A stretch of 25,461 nucleotides of DNA from JAFDVJ01 sp964487505 (lineage in GTDB: Bacteria; Acidobacteriota; Blastocatellia; Pyrinomonadales; Pyrinomonadaceae): assembly GCA_964487505.1 (NCBI GenBank), contig CAZARD010000062.1:1-25461 (forward strand), read 5' to 3'. The notes beneath the pieces are model-generated. The model had not been told where the DNA came from, ran no database searches, and was given only the letters and a program-made list of their open reading frames with translations. Positions 1 to 7,284 of this stretch are shown here, piece after piece (position 1 is the stretch's first letter; each line of letters begins with the position of its first letter). Position numbers and translations under genes: made by a program.

Positions 1-35
1 CGGGCGGGAATCCGGCCTTGAGCGACGGCCAAACG

Positions 36-1271
36 CTAACTGCTCATTCTTTCCTTCCAGCTTTGCGGATTGCTGCCGTCGTCGAGGCGGACCATCGTTA
101 CCGCGCCGGGCGCCGGGCAGACGAGGGTGCAGAGGTTGCAGCCGACGCATTCGTGCTCGTCGACGACCGGGAACCTGTTCTCGTCGAAACTGAAACACTG
201 GTGAGCGCCGTCCTCGCACGCGACATAGCAGAGATTGCATTTGACGCATTTCTCATTGTTGACCCGCGCGACCACCTTGTAATTCAGGTCGAGATGGCCC
301 CAATCGGTAACGCGGTCGACGGACAATCCGACAATCTCGTTCACCGACGCGAATTCCTTTTCGTCGAGATAGGCGTTCAAACCGTCGATCATATCCTCTA
401 CGATTCGGTAGCCGTAGTGCATCACCGCCGTGCAAACCTGAACTGTGCCCGCGCCGAGCAGTATGAATTCGACCGCGTCGCGCCACGTTGCGACGCCGCC
501 GATCCCCGAGATCGGAATGCTGAATTCCGGATCGCGGGCGAGTTCCGAGACCATATTGAGCGCGATCGGCTTCACGGCCGGGCCGCAGTACCCGCCGTGC
601 GCCGCCTTTCCGTTGACGTTCGGATACGGGATCATCGAATCGATGTCGACGCCCATCACCGAATTGATGGTGTTGATCAGCGACACGGCATCGGCCCCGC
701 CCTTCTGCGCGGCGCGTCCCGGCGGTCCGATATGCGCGACGTTCGGCGTCAGCTTGACGATCACCGGCAGCGTCGAAACCTCCTTGACCCATTCGGTGAC
801 CATACACGTGTATTCCGGGACCTGGCCCATTGCCGAACCCATCCCGCGCTCGCTCATCCCGTGCGGACATCCGAAATTGAGCTCGAACCCGTCGCAGCCC
901 GTGTCCTGAGCGCGTTTGACGATCTCGTGCCACGCCTCGCGCTTGGATTCAACCATCAGAGAGACGATCACGGCGTTGTCGGGATACTTCTTCTTGCATT
1001 CGTAGACCTCGCGAAGGTTCACTTCGAGCGGCCGGTCCGTGATCAGTTCGATGTTGTTCAGCCCGAGCATCCGCGTCGGGCCGTAATCGATCGCCGCCAG
1101 CCTTGACGAGACGTTGACGATCGGTTCGCCGAGCGTCTTCCAGACCGCGCCGCCCCAGCCGGCGTCGAACGCGCGTTCGATCATCGAACCCATATTCGTC
1201 GGTGGCGCCGAGGCCAACCAAAACGGGTTCGGTGATTTGATTCCTGCGAAATTTACACTCAGATCTGCCAT
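36..1271 (-). CDS. preA: NAD-dependent dihydropyrimidine dehydrogenase, subunit PreA
   Basis: Cytoplasmic FMN/Fe-S subunit that, with PreT, reduces uracil or thymine to the 5,6-dihydro form, the first step of reductive pyrimidine breakdown. The 411-residue protein matches the usual PreA length. Residues 1-310 form a dihydroorotate-dehydrogenase-like barrel with the family signature NFGCPHGMSERGMG (132-145), KLTPN (173-177) and the phosphate-binding SGIGG (255-259). The C-terminus carries two 4Fe-4S ferredoxin motifs: C342, C345, C348, C352, and C375, C378, C381, C385 followed by Pro. The active-site loop reads GSAMGQ (145-150); the cysteine used as general acid in eukaryotic DPD is Met148 here. 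The ATG at 1271 begins the conserved N-terminus. Its partner PreT lies upstream, separated by an MDR reductase gene and 250 nt of non-coding DNA, so preA may have its own promoter. Family assignment is secure; substrate preference is inferred. Confidence 0.95.
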   Translation of the reverse strand: MADLSVNFAGIKSPNPFWLASAPPTNMGSMIERAFDAGWGGAVWKTLGEPIVNVSSRLAAIDYGPTRMLGLNNIELITDRPLEVNLREVYECKKKYPDNAVIVSLMVESKREAWHEIVKRAQDTGCDGFELNFGCPHGMSERGMGSAMGQVPEYTCMVTEWVKEVSTLPVIVKLTPNVAHIGPPGRAAQKGGADAVSLINTINSVMGVDIDSMIPYPNVNGKAAHGGYCGPAVKPIALNMVSELARDPEFSIPISGIGGVATWRDAVEFILLGAGTVQVCTAVMHYGYRIVEDMIDGLNAYLDEKEFASVNEIVGLSVDRVTDWGHLDLNYKVVARVNNEKCVKCNLCYVACEDGAHQCFSFDENRFPVVDEHECVGCNLCTLVCPAPGAVTMVRLDDGSNPQSWKERMSS

Positions 1272-1332
1272 AATTTTCTACCGAATTCTGTCGATGCGGC
1301 CGCGTGTCCGGAACCAGAAGGCGATCTCGGGC

Positions 1333-1346
1333 ACACTCCGGAGTGT
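1333..1346. promoter_or_regulatory. 14-bp perfect palindrome upstream of preA, candidate operator
   Basis: ACACTCCGGAGTGT is a perfect palindrome centred about 68 bp upstream of the preA start, inside the 250-nt non-coding stretch between preA and the MDR gene. Its size and position fit a binding site for a dimeric regulator of pyrimidine catabolism. No regulator gene is visible in the window, so the role is inference only. Confidence 0.3.
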
Positions 1347-1388
1347 CCAATTGCATCCGCGTCACTGACCGCAAACGAGCCGCCGCGA

Positions 1389-1406
1389 ACATTGAATCGA
1401 CAATGT
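1389..1406. promoter_or_regulatory. Inverted repeat ACATTG-N6-CAATGT upstream of preA
   Basis: A perfect 6-bp inverted repeat with a 6-nt spacer lies about 43 bp upstream of the 14-bp palindrome. The rest of the 1272-1521 stretch holds no convincing gene. An inverted repeat of this size arises often by chance, so this is a weak operator candidate that gains some weight from its neighbour. Confidence 0.2.
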
Positions 1407-1521
1407 GATCAACAAAGCTCTGTTGCCTATCGCCGTCAACAACGAAACACCGACAACACAAAACCGAGATCGCACGGACCACCGGATCACCTTCTCACGA
1501 CTCGACGATCAGCTGCGCTGT

Positions 1522-2544
1522 TCACTCGATCTTCGCCATCAGAACGCCCGAATTCGCCCCTTCGTAAAGGCTGATAAGGGCTTGCGGCATCTGCTCGATC
1601 CCGTCAAGGACCTGCTCGAGCGGAACGAGTTTACCGCATCGGATCCAGCCGGCCAGCACGTCCTCAAATTCTGCGAACCGGTCCGCGTAATCATAGATGA
1701 AGAACGCCTCGAGCTTGGCATCCTGGAGACCGAGCCGACCCAGATTTCGAAACGCGTGATGCTTATCCGGCGATTTCAAATACTCCGAAATGCGTCCGCA
1801 CAACGCGATCCGCGCGCGGCGATTGATCCTGAGCAAAACTTCGTCGAGCAATCCGCCGAACACGTTGTCAAAATAAACGTCGATTCCATCCGGAAAGCAG
1901 CGGTCGAGCGCGGGCCCGATATCGTCGTTCTTGTAATCGATCGCTTCGTCGTAGCCCAGACGTTCCGTCAGCAACCGGCATTTTCCCGGACCGCCGGCGA
2001 TCCCGACGACGCGTCCCGCGCCGAGCGCGCGCGCCACGAAGGCGCACTGGCTGCCGACCCCGCCGGCTGCTCCGGAAACCAGCACCGTGTCGCCCGATCT
2101 TACGGCCCCGATCTCGCGCATCCCGATCAATGCGGTGAACCCGCTCATCGCGAGGCTGCCTATACCGTACGATGTCGGGAGATCCGTGTTCCGCATCCGG
2201 TAGAGCAGAAAATAAGGATCATCGGGGGCAACCTTCGCAAACTCGCGCCAGCCGAGTTTAGCTTGCACGATGTCGCCGGGGGCGAAATCGGGATGACGGC
2301 TTGCAACAACCCTTCCGACGCCGCGACCGTGCATTACGTCGCCGATCGCGAGCGGCCTCTCGAACGACGTCTCATTCGTCATATACCTCAGCATCACCGG
2401 AGCGACGCCGAGATATAGCGTCCTGACAAGGATCTCCCGGTCACCTATCTCCGGAACCGGCACGGTCTCAAGCCTGAAATTGTCGACCGACGCAAGCCCT
2501 GTCGGCCGGCCGGCAAGAACCCATTGACGCATCATCGTCGGCAT
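1522..2544 (-). CDS. MDR-family NADP-dependent oxidoreductase (CurA / prostaglandin-reductase type)
   Basis: A zinc-independent medium-chain dehydrogenase/reductase of 340 residues. Proteins of this subgroup (bacterial CurA, mammalian leukotriene B4 12-hydroxydehydrogenase) reduce the C=C bond of alpha,beta-unsaturated ketones with NADPH. Visible marks are the N-terminal MRQWVLAGRPTG, the nucleotide-binding AAGGVG (159-164) after GDTVLVSG, and the downstream GRVVGIAGG and KCRLL elements of the cofactor site. The structural-zinc cysteine cluster of alcohol dehydrogenases is absent. Its ATG is 3 nt after the preT stop codon, so it should be co-transcribed with preT. Placement between preT and preA is unusual and might indicate a role with an unsaturated pyrimidine-derived or related carbonyl substrate, but the sequence does not show the substrate. 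Met4 or Met5 are possible alternative starts. Confidence 0.88.
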   Translation of the reverse strand: MPTMMRQWVLAGRPTGLASVDNFRLETVPVPEIGDREILVRTLYLGVAPVMLRYMTNETSFERPLAIGDVMHGRGVGRVVASRHPDFAPGDIVQAKLGWREFAKVAPDDPYFLLYRMRNTDLPTSYGIGSLAMSGFTALIGMREIGAVRSGDTVLVSGAAGGVGSQCAFVARALGAGRVVGIAGGPGKCRLLTERLGYDEAIDYKNDDIGPALDRCFPDGIDVYFDNVFGGLLDEVLLRINRRARIALCGRISEYLKSPDKHHAFRNLGRLGLQDAKLEAFFIYDYADRFAEFEDVLAGWIRCGKLVPLEQVLDGIEQMPQALISLYEGANSGVLMAKIE

Positions 2545-2547
2545 CGG

Positions 2548-3906
2548 CTATTTTCCGCCGGCAAACGCGACCGCCTCGCCCGTCAACGCGAAATGAATTC
2601 CCTGTGCGGCGATCTTTCCGGCCTGCGCCGCATCGACCGCTTCCTTGCCGCCGTTGACGCAGTCGCCGCCGGCGAAGATCCCGGGAACGGATGTCCGCAT
2701 CGTCGAGTCGACCGCGACGCGGGCCCTTTCGTCGGTTGCAAGTCCGAGCCGCTGGAAGAACTCCTGTTGCTTCTCCTGGCCGATGGCCTTGATCACGAGA
2801 TCGCACTCGATCTCGAACTCGGAACCATCGGGTCGCCGGCAACGTATCGCGCGGACGGAGTCATCGCCGAGGATCGCGACCGGCGAAGCCTGCCACACGA
2901 ACTCGATCCCGTCGCGGCGCGCGAGATCGAATTCGTAATCATATGCCGGCGCTTCTTTTTCGGTTTTCCGGTACACGAGGATCGATTTCTCGGCTCCGAG
3001 CCTTTTCGCTTGCGTGACGGCGTCGATGGCCGTATTGCCCGCTCCGAGCACGACAACGCGGCGGCCGAGCGGAACCGACGCCCAATCGCGCGTTTTGACC
3101 TTCTTGATGAACTGCAACGCGTCGATGACCCCTCCGAGGTCCTCGCCGTCGATTCCGAGCCTGTTCGTTTTTCCGAGCCCGATGCCGAGGAACACGGCAT
3201 CGAACCGCTCCATCGCATCGCCCGATTCGGCGCGGTAATGCAATCCGATCTTCGCGGCTCCTTGTCCGTCCGCCGTAACGTCTGTGAATCCGGCGACCTC
3301 GGTATTGAGCTTGAAGATCACACCGAGCGATTCGACCTGCGCGACTTCGGCCAACGACTGCGCCTGAGTCATCTTGTACTCGGCCATGCCGTACGTGTCG
3401 AGCCCGCCGGCGAGCGCCCGTTTTTCAAAGACCGTGACCGAATATCCGAGCCGCGCCAGGTACGAAGCGCAACTGAGTCCCGCCGGGCCGGACCCGATGA
3501 CCGCGACGCTCATCCCGTTCGATCGACCGGGCTGAAAAAGCTGCTTTCCGCCGTCGAGCGCGTGCTCGGTCGCGTAGCGCTGCAGGCGGCCGATCTCGAT
3601 CGGTTTCTTCACGAGCGTCTTTTCTACGCAAGCGCCCTCGCACAAAACCTCGACCGGGCAAACCTTGGCGCACGAGGATCCGATCGGATTTGCGTCGAAG
3701 ATTACCCGCGCCGCGCCGGCGATGTTCCCCGATGCTATCTTCTTGATGAACGAGGGAACATCGATATGCGTCGGACAAGCGCGGGTGCAGGGCGCATCGT
3801 AGCAATAGAGACAACGATTCGCTTCGAGAAGCGCTTCGGGTGCGGTCATCAGCGGATGAAGTTCCGCGAAATTCCGTTCGATCTGGTCGAATTGGTTTTC
3901 GGACAT
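2548..3906 (-). CDS. preT: NAD-dependent dihydropyrimidine dehydrogenase, subunit PreT
   Basis: Flavin subunit that passes electrons from NAD(P)H through FAD and Fe-S clusters to PreA. It resembles the glutamate synthase small subunit. The 452 residues start with an N-terminal cluster domain: C32, C35, C40, C44, then C79, C83, C89, C93, which matches the GltD/DPD-type ligand pattern. An FAD-binding GSGPAGL lies at 138-144, the pyridine-nucleotide-binding GAGNTAID at 288-295, and the C-terminal FAD motif GIFAGGDCVNGG is followed by AAQAGKIAA. It starts 2 nt after the stop of the 132-residue gene and ends 3 nt before the MDR gene, a strong sign of one transcript. A small subunit of glutamate synthase is the main alternative, but the same-strand PreA favours PreT. 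E. coli PreT is about 40 residues shorter. Confidence 0.92.
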   Translation of the reverse strand: MSENQFDQIERNFAELHPLMTAPEALLEANRCLYCYDAPCTRACPTHIDVPSFIKKIASGNIAGAARVIFDANPIGSSCAKVCPVEVLCEGACVEKTLVKKPIEIGRLQRYATEHALDGGKQLFQPGRSNGMSVAVIGSGPAGLSCASYLARLGYSVTVFEKRALAGGLDTYGMAEYKMTQAQSLAEVAQVESLGVIFKLNTEVAGFTDVTADGQGAAKIGLHYRAESGDAMERFDAVFLGIGLGKTNRLGIDGEDLGGVIDALQFIKKVKTRDWASVPLGRRVVVLGAGNTAIDAVTQAKRLGAEKSILVYRKTEKEAPAYDYEFDLARRDGIEFVWQASPVAILGDDSVRAIRCRRPDGSEFEIECDLVIKAIGQEKQQEFFQRLGLATDERARVAVDSTMRTSVPGIFAGGDCVNGGKEAVDAAQAGKIAAQGIHFALTGEAVAFAGGK

Positions 3907-3908
3907 AA

Positions 3909-4307
3909 CTAGTTCGAATCCGCGGCGCGGCTCTGCGTGATCAGCGCGAGCACCGCTTTATGGACGATCTGGGACGAAAGCGTCTCGCGGACGACGGCGA
4001 TGAACTCAGCCTCGTCCTTGCAGACACAATCGGAATTCGTCGTTTGATTGACAACGCGAACGGGATACAAAAGGATCGCCGGATGGCTGATCGTCAGTAC
4101 TTTGTAAACGTAATTGCTGAGCGCCGGCGCGATGATGTTGAACGAATAGCCGACCGTATCCTTCCCGGTCATCTTGAGCGACGCCACCTTGGCCTCGAGA
4201 ATGCCGTTGGTCTTGTTGCCGAGCAGCGTCGCTTGCGCTTTTAGGACGGCGACCGGAAGTTTCAGTTCCGTATCGACGGCGATTTCGCCCCAAAGATCTT
4301 CACTCAT
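3909..4307 (-). CDS. Conserved-looking protein of unknown function, 132 aa
   Basis: I do not recognise this family. The 132-residue protein has no signal peptide and no clear membrane segment. It looks like a mixed alpha/beta soluble protein, with a central hydrophobic stretch around YVYKVLTISHPAILLYPVRVV (about 66-87), a CVCKDEAEF segment (about 93-101) and a C-terminal helix, VRETLSSQIVHKAVLALITQS. The two close cysteines (CxC) could bind a metal or be incidental. It sits 6 nt after the exported-protein gene and 2 nt before preT, so it is very probably translated from the pyrimidine operon transcript. Tight spacing and undisturbed codon use support a real gene; its function remains open. 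Confidence 0.75.
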   Translation of the reverse strand: MSEDLWGEIAVDTELKLPVAVLKAQATLLGNKTNGILEAKVASLKMTGKDTVGYSFNIIAPALSNYVYKVLTISHPAILLYPVRVVNQTTNSDCVCKDEAEFIAVVRETLSSQIVHKAVLALITQSRAADSN

Positions 4308-4313
4308 TATCGC

Positions 4314-5102
4314 TCACCTCACGTTCACGAAAGACGTGCCGTTGAATCTGTATTTTATGAATCGCTTCGTAACTTTGGCTTTGTTGTCGTTCTTGGGATC
4401 CACGATCACCACCGGGATCAGGACCGTGTTCGACCTCTCATCGAACCGCGCGAGTTTGATCGGCCGTTCCTTGCGGTCGATGACCGAAAAGAAATCGTAC
4501 TCGTACCCGATGCGGTTCTGCATTCCGCCTTTCGTCTTGAAAAGGCGCAGATCGTCGTCGAGCTTCGCGCCGGAGATACGGAAAAGGCTCACTTCTTCGT
4601 AGGCATCGCGGGTCGAAAGCGTCGCCGTCAGCCGTCCGATGTAGATCGGTCCGCTCTTTCCGGTGACCTGGAAGATGTCGTGATAGAATCCGCCGGGATC
4701 GCTATCGGCGCGAACCGCCGCCTTTGAAAACACCTTGCCGCCCGCGCCCTCGTATTGAAAGACGTTCTCGTAAAAATGCATCGTGCCGCCGGTTTCGGTG
4801 TCCCATGAATAGATCCGGAATTTGCGGTCTTTCGAGGTCGCAATGGAGAGATATTTCTTGAGTTCGGGAAAATCGTGTTTGAGCGTCGAAGCGAGCCGGC
4901 CGTATTTGACGAGCTTCGCCTTAAGCGCCTCATTCTCGGCGTCGAGCTTGGCCGAGGCCTCGGGGCTGTTCTCTCTCGCGAATTTCCCGATCGCTTTGAT
5001 GTGACTGACAAGTTCGCGCTCAACCGTCGCCGTGCTTTGGGCCGCTGCCACTGGAGCGAGGAAGACAATGACGGCGAAAAGCAGTAGCGGCGAAGCCGCC
5101 AT
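4314..5102 (-). CDS. Exported protein of unknown function
   Basis: A 262-residue protein beginning with a clear signal peptide, MAASPLLLFAVIVFLAPVAAAQ, with likely cleavage after AAAQ or AA-A. The start at 5102 was chosen because the open frame upstream reads through REP-like and transposase DNA and would bury the signal sequence. After the signal comes a charged, probably helical segment (about 25-85) with many Glu, Lys and Ala, then a beta-rich domain with repeated aromatic residues (KFRIYSWDTETGGTMHFYENVFQYE, given here only as a general impression of the region around 95-118). No catalytic motif is evident. It is followed 6 nt later by the 132-residue gene. There is no clear Shine-Dalgarno sequence; a REP-like hairpin sits 7 nt upstream, suggesting that its original leader was displaced by the transposon. 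Confidence 0.75.
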   Translation of the reverse strand: MAASPLLLFAVIVFLAPVAAAQSTATVERELVSHIKAIGKFARENSPEASAKLDAENEALKAKLVKYGRLASTLKHDFPELKKYLSIATSKDRKFRIYSWDTETGGTMHFYENVFQYEGAGGKVFSKAAVRADSDPGGFYHDIFQVTGKSGPIYIGRLTATLSTRDAYEEVSLFRISGAKLDDDLRLFKTKGGMQNRIGYEYDFFSVIDRKERPIKLARFDERSNTVLIPVVIVDPKNDNKAKVTKRFIKYRFNGTSFVNVR

Positions 5103-5108
5103 GAGAAA

Positions 5109-5133
5109 GTTGCCAGACGTGAGGCGCCTGGAC
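5109..5133 (+). repeat. REP-like element, left copy
   Basis: GTTGCCAGACG begins a hairpin whose arms CCAGACG (5113-5119) and CGCCTGG (5125-5131) pair with one mismatch around TGAGG. The right copy at 5665-5690 carries the same GTTGCCAGA head on the opposite strand, so the two face each other across the transposase gene. This is the layout expected of REP sequences around their RAYT. Confidence 0.6.
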
Positions 5134-5151
5134 CCGATCAGCCCAGGAACC

Positions 5152-5170
5152 TTCGCGTTGAAGACGCGAA
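5152..5170. repeat. Perfect 7-bp stem-loop just past the transposase stop codon
   Basis: TTCGCGT, loop TGAAG, ACGCGAA. It lies 5 nt after the stop codon of the transposase gene (minus strand) and before the left REP-like copy. It may be part of the element's end recognised by the transposase, or a weak transcription barrier; there is no T-tract to call it an intrinsic terminator. Confidence 0.45.
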
Positions 5171-5175
5171 TCAGA

Positions 5176-5619
5176 TCACCAAAGGTATTTCGCATCATAT
5201 TCAATGCCGCTCGCTTCCAATAACTCGATATACTCATCCTCAAAGGTCTTGAGTCCATGGTGCTCTTCCTGGTTCAGAACATATCGTTTAACAGCTGGAA
5301 CACTCGTCGGGCTGACAGAGAAGGCCCCGTAGCCTTTTTGCCATTCGAATTTTCTCGTCAACTCTTTGCGAATCCAACCCGACGAGTCAGCCTTCAGGTC
5401 CCGCAAGAAATAATCAAAACGGTGTTTCGACTTCATGCTCACGAGTAAATGGACGTGGTCCCGAACCCCGCCAACCGCAAGTGGTACCGCGTCTAGCCCC
5501 TTGACGATTCCTCCCATGTAAGCGTGAAGACGATTCCGCCACTCGTCCGCGATCAACGTCAGACGCCCCTTGGTCGAGAAAACAAGGTGGAAGTTTGAGG
5601 CAACGTGACTCGACGGCAT
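5176..5619 (-). mobile_element. REP-associated tyrosine transposase (RAYT), IS200/IS605-like Y1 family
   Basis: A 147-residue single-strand DNA transposase of the Y1 HUH family. The HUH metal-binding motif is visible in RDHVHLLV, and the catalytic tyrosine in VKRYVLNQEEHH; the family-typical FHLVFSTKGR start and WQKGYGAFSVS segment are intact, as is the C-terminal EYDAKYLW. Length is full for this subgroup. The start at 5619 follows a good ribosome site, AGGAGA, 4 nt upstream; an in-frame ATG at 5634 lies upstream of that site and would encode only MRGDK from it. REP-like hairpins in opposite orientation flank the gene, and another short hairpin sits immediately upstream of the ribosome site. 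It appears to have inserted between beta-ureidopropionase and the exported-protein gene. The gene looks active rather than decayed. Confidence 0.92.
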
Positions 5620-5629
5620 CTTGTCTCCT

Positions 5630-5644
5630 CGCATCTTCGATGCG
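5630..5644. repeat. Hairpin CGCATC-TTC-GATGCG directly upstream of the transposase ribosome site
   Basis: A perfect 6-bp stem with a 3-nt loop abuts the AGGAGA ribosome site of the transposase (5624-5629). In the transcript it could limit ribosome access, as expected for a gene kept at low expression; this is inference. A further short GC hairpin, GCCC-TTCGC-GGGC, follows at about 5649-5661. Confidence 0.4.
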
Positions 5645-5664
5645 ATTCGCCCTTCGCGGGCATT

Positions 5665-5690
5665 TTAGCAGACGCTTCGCATCTGGCAAC
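5665..5690 (-). repeat. REP-like element, right copy (inverted)
   Basis: On the minus strand this reads GTTGCCAGATGCGAAGCGTC followed by TGC. Arms CAGACGC and GCATCTG pair around TTC with one mismatch. It shares the GTTGCCAGA head with the left copy at 5109 but in opposite orientation, so the pair forms terminal inverted repeats around the RAYT. Confidence 0.6.
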
Positions 5691-5722
5691 TATCTCAGCG
5701 CGCCTTCGATGCGAACCCCGGT

Positions 5723-6592
<870 letters not shown>

Positions 6593-6598
6593 AGGTTC

Positions 6599-6660
6599 TA
6601 AATTCCGATTCCAAATTCCAGATTCCAGGTCGGCGCCAATCCGAAATCCGAAATCCAAAA
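6599..6660. repeat. Low-complexity dispersed repeat (ATTCC/AAATCCG type)
   Basis: Successive ATTCC and CCGAAATCC words upstream of the beta-ureidopropionase gene. The same word family appears at 8457-8492, 8620-8650, 8720-8760, 8820-8855, 10806-10837 and inside the kinase gene at 24911-24995. It occupies the leader of the beta-ureidopropionase gene, and no promoter is obvious in it. Confidence 0.6.
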
Positions 6661-6717
6661 TCAGAAGACTTTGTCTTCAATCGGGGCATTGATTTTAACG
6701 TCAATACGCCGCTGAAC
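6661..6717 (-). pseudogene. Orphan 3' tail of a cytochrome-like gene
   Basis: The minus strand encodes RIDVKINAPIEDKVF followed by a TGA stop, with an in-frame stop a few codons upstream. The peptide matches the last residues of the di-haem cytochrome at 7285-8349 (LIDVKINAPIEDSKF). At DNA level 6674-6705 and 7307-7338 differ at one of 32 positions. It is either the leftover end of a second, paralogous gene or a duplication made when the GxxExxY cassette entered. The last few codons differ between the copies, which favours a paralogue remnant or the displaced original end. Confidence 0.5.
6674..6705. repeat. 32-bp direct repeat, left copy
   Basis: Same orientation and 31 of 32 bases identical to 7307-7338. 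The two copies bracket the GxxExxY gene and its inverted repeats at a distance of 633 bp. Confidence 0.8.
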
Positions 6718-6731
6718 TCAACAAGAAGTTA

Positions 6732-6758
6732 GCCGCGGATAACGCTGATAACGCTGAT
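6732..6758 (+). repeat. Inverted repeat, left arm, at GxxExxY cassette
   Basis: GCCGCG followed by GATAACGCT twice and GAT. The arm ends 5 bp from the stop codon of the GxxExxY gene. Compared with the reverse complement of 7238-7264 it matches at 23 of 27 positions; the four differences fall at equivalent positions of the 9-nt unit. Confidence 0.75.
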
Positions 6759-6762
6759 CAAT

Positions 6763-7197
6763 CTAGTCCGAATCAGCGAGAAGATTCTTCAAGATCGACT
6801 TCTGGCTCGGCGTTTTCCTCGAGTTATCAAATGCCCTTCTCTGAAATTCTGGTCGTTCGCCAAAATTCAATACCAGTCCAACTTCGATCTTCGTAGCGCG
6901 GAGATAGTTCAAAAGTTGCGCGATATGTGCACGATCGATCGATCTTGCTGATTTCAGCTCAAGAATTACTGCTTGGTCAACGATCAAATCGGTCTCGAAC
7001 TTTCCGACGCTCCGGTTTCGAAACCAGACTGGGACTTCAGTCTTGCTTTGTACATCGTGCCCCTTCTGCTCGAGCGCGATCTTCATAGCGTTATGATAAA
7101 CGGATTCCAGGAAGCCATGACCCAACTCATTGTAAACCTCGTAGAAGATTCCGATTATCGATTTTGTGAGTTCATTATGTTTAAGTGAGTTATCCAT
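6763..7197 (-). CDS. GxxExxY protein (PD-(D/E)XK nuclease-like fold)
   Basis: A 144-residue protein of the GxxExxY family (PDDEXK_3 group). The naming motif is GFLESVY (28-34). The nuclease-like core is visible as ETD (Asp70) followed by VILELK (Glu80, Lys82), with the QLLNYL helix (94-99) and the VGLVLNFG strand after it. The family is widespread but its function is unknown; a restriction- or repair-type nuclease fold is known from sequence comparison. The start at 7197 keeps the compact family N-terminus; a GTG at 7212 is possible. The gene is isolated: imperfect inverted repeats bound it on both sides (6732-6758 and 7238-7264) and a 32-bp direct repeat lies outside these. It separates the beta-ureidopropionase from the cytochrome gene and looks like an inserted cassette. 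Confidence 0.85.
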   Translation of the reverse strand: MDNSLKHNELTKSIIGIFYEVYNELGHGFLESVYHNAMKIALEQKGHDVQSKTEVPVWFRNRSVGKFETDLIVDQAVILELKSARSIDRAHIAQLLNYLRATKIEVGLVLNFGERPEFQRRAFDNSRKTPSQKSILKNLLADSD

Positions 7198-7237
7198 ATC
7201 CAAAATAGCCACGAAGGTTCAAGTCTGATTCTCAAAT

Positions 7238-7264
7238 ATCCGCGTCATCCGCGTCATCCGCGGC
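7238..7264 (-). repeat. Inverted repeat, right arm, at GxxExxY cassette
   Basis: On the minus strand GCCGCG is followed by GATGACGCG twice and GAT. It pairs with the left arm at 6732-6758 (23 of 27). The arm lies about 40 bp upstream of the GxxExxY start codon and about 20 bp from the end of the cytochrome gene. Confidence 0.75.
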
Positions 7265-7284
7265 TGTCCTTGTTTGTCCTTTGG

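Noticed and set aside
18..1106. Long open frame on the plus strand opposite preA
   Set aside because: It is antisense to a complete, motif-bearing PreA and has no recognisable domain; its composition (many Arg, Asp, His, Val) is typical of a shadow frame in GC-rich DNA.
2524..3912. 462-codon plus-strand frame opposite preT
   Set aside because: Antisense to preT, which has all cofactor motifs; the frame has no domain and arises from codon bias.
4822..5223. Small plus-strand frames near the exported protein and RAYT
   Set aside because: Antisense to coding sequence and REP hairpins; no ribosome site or family.
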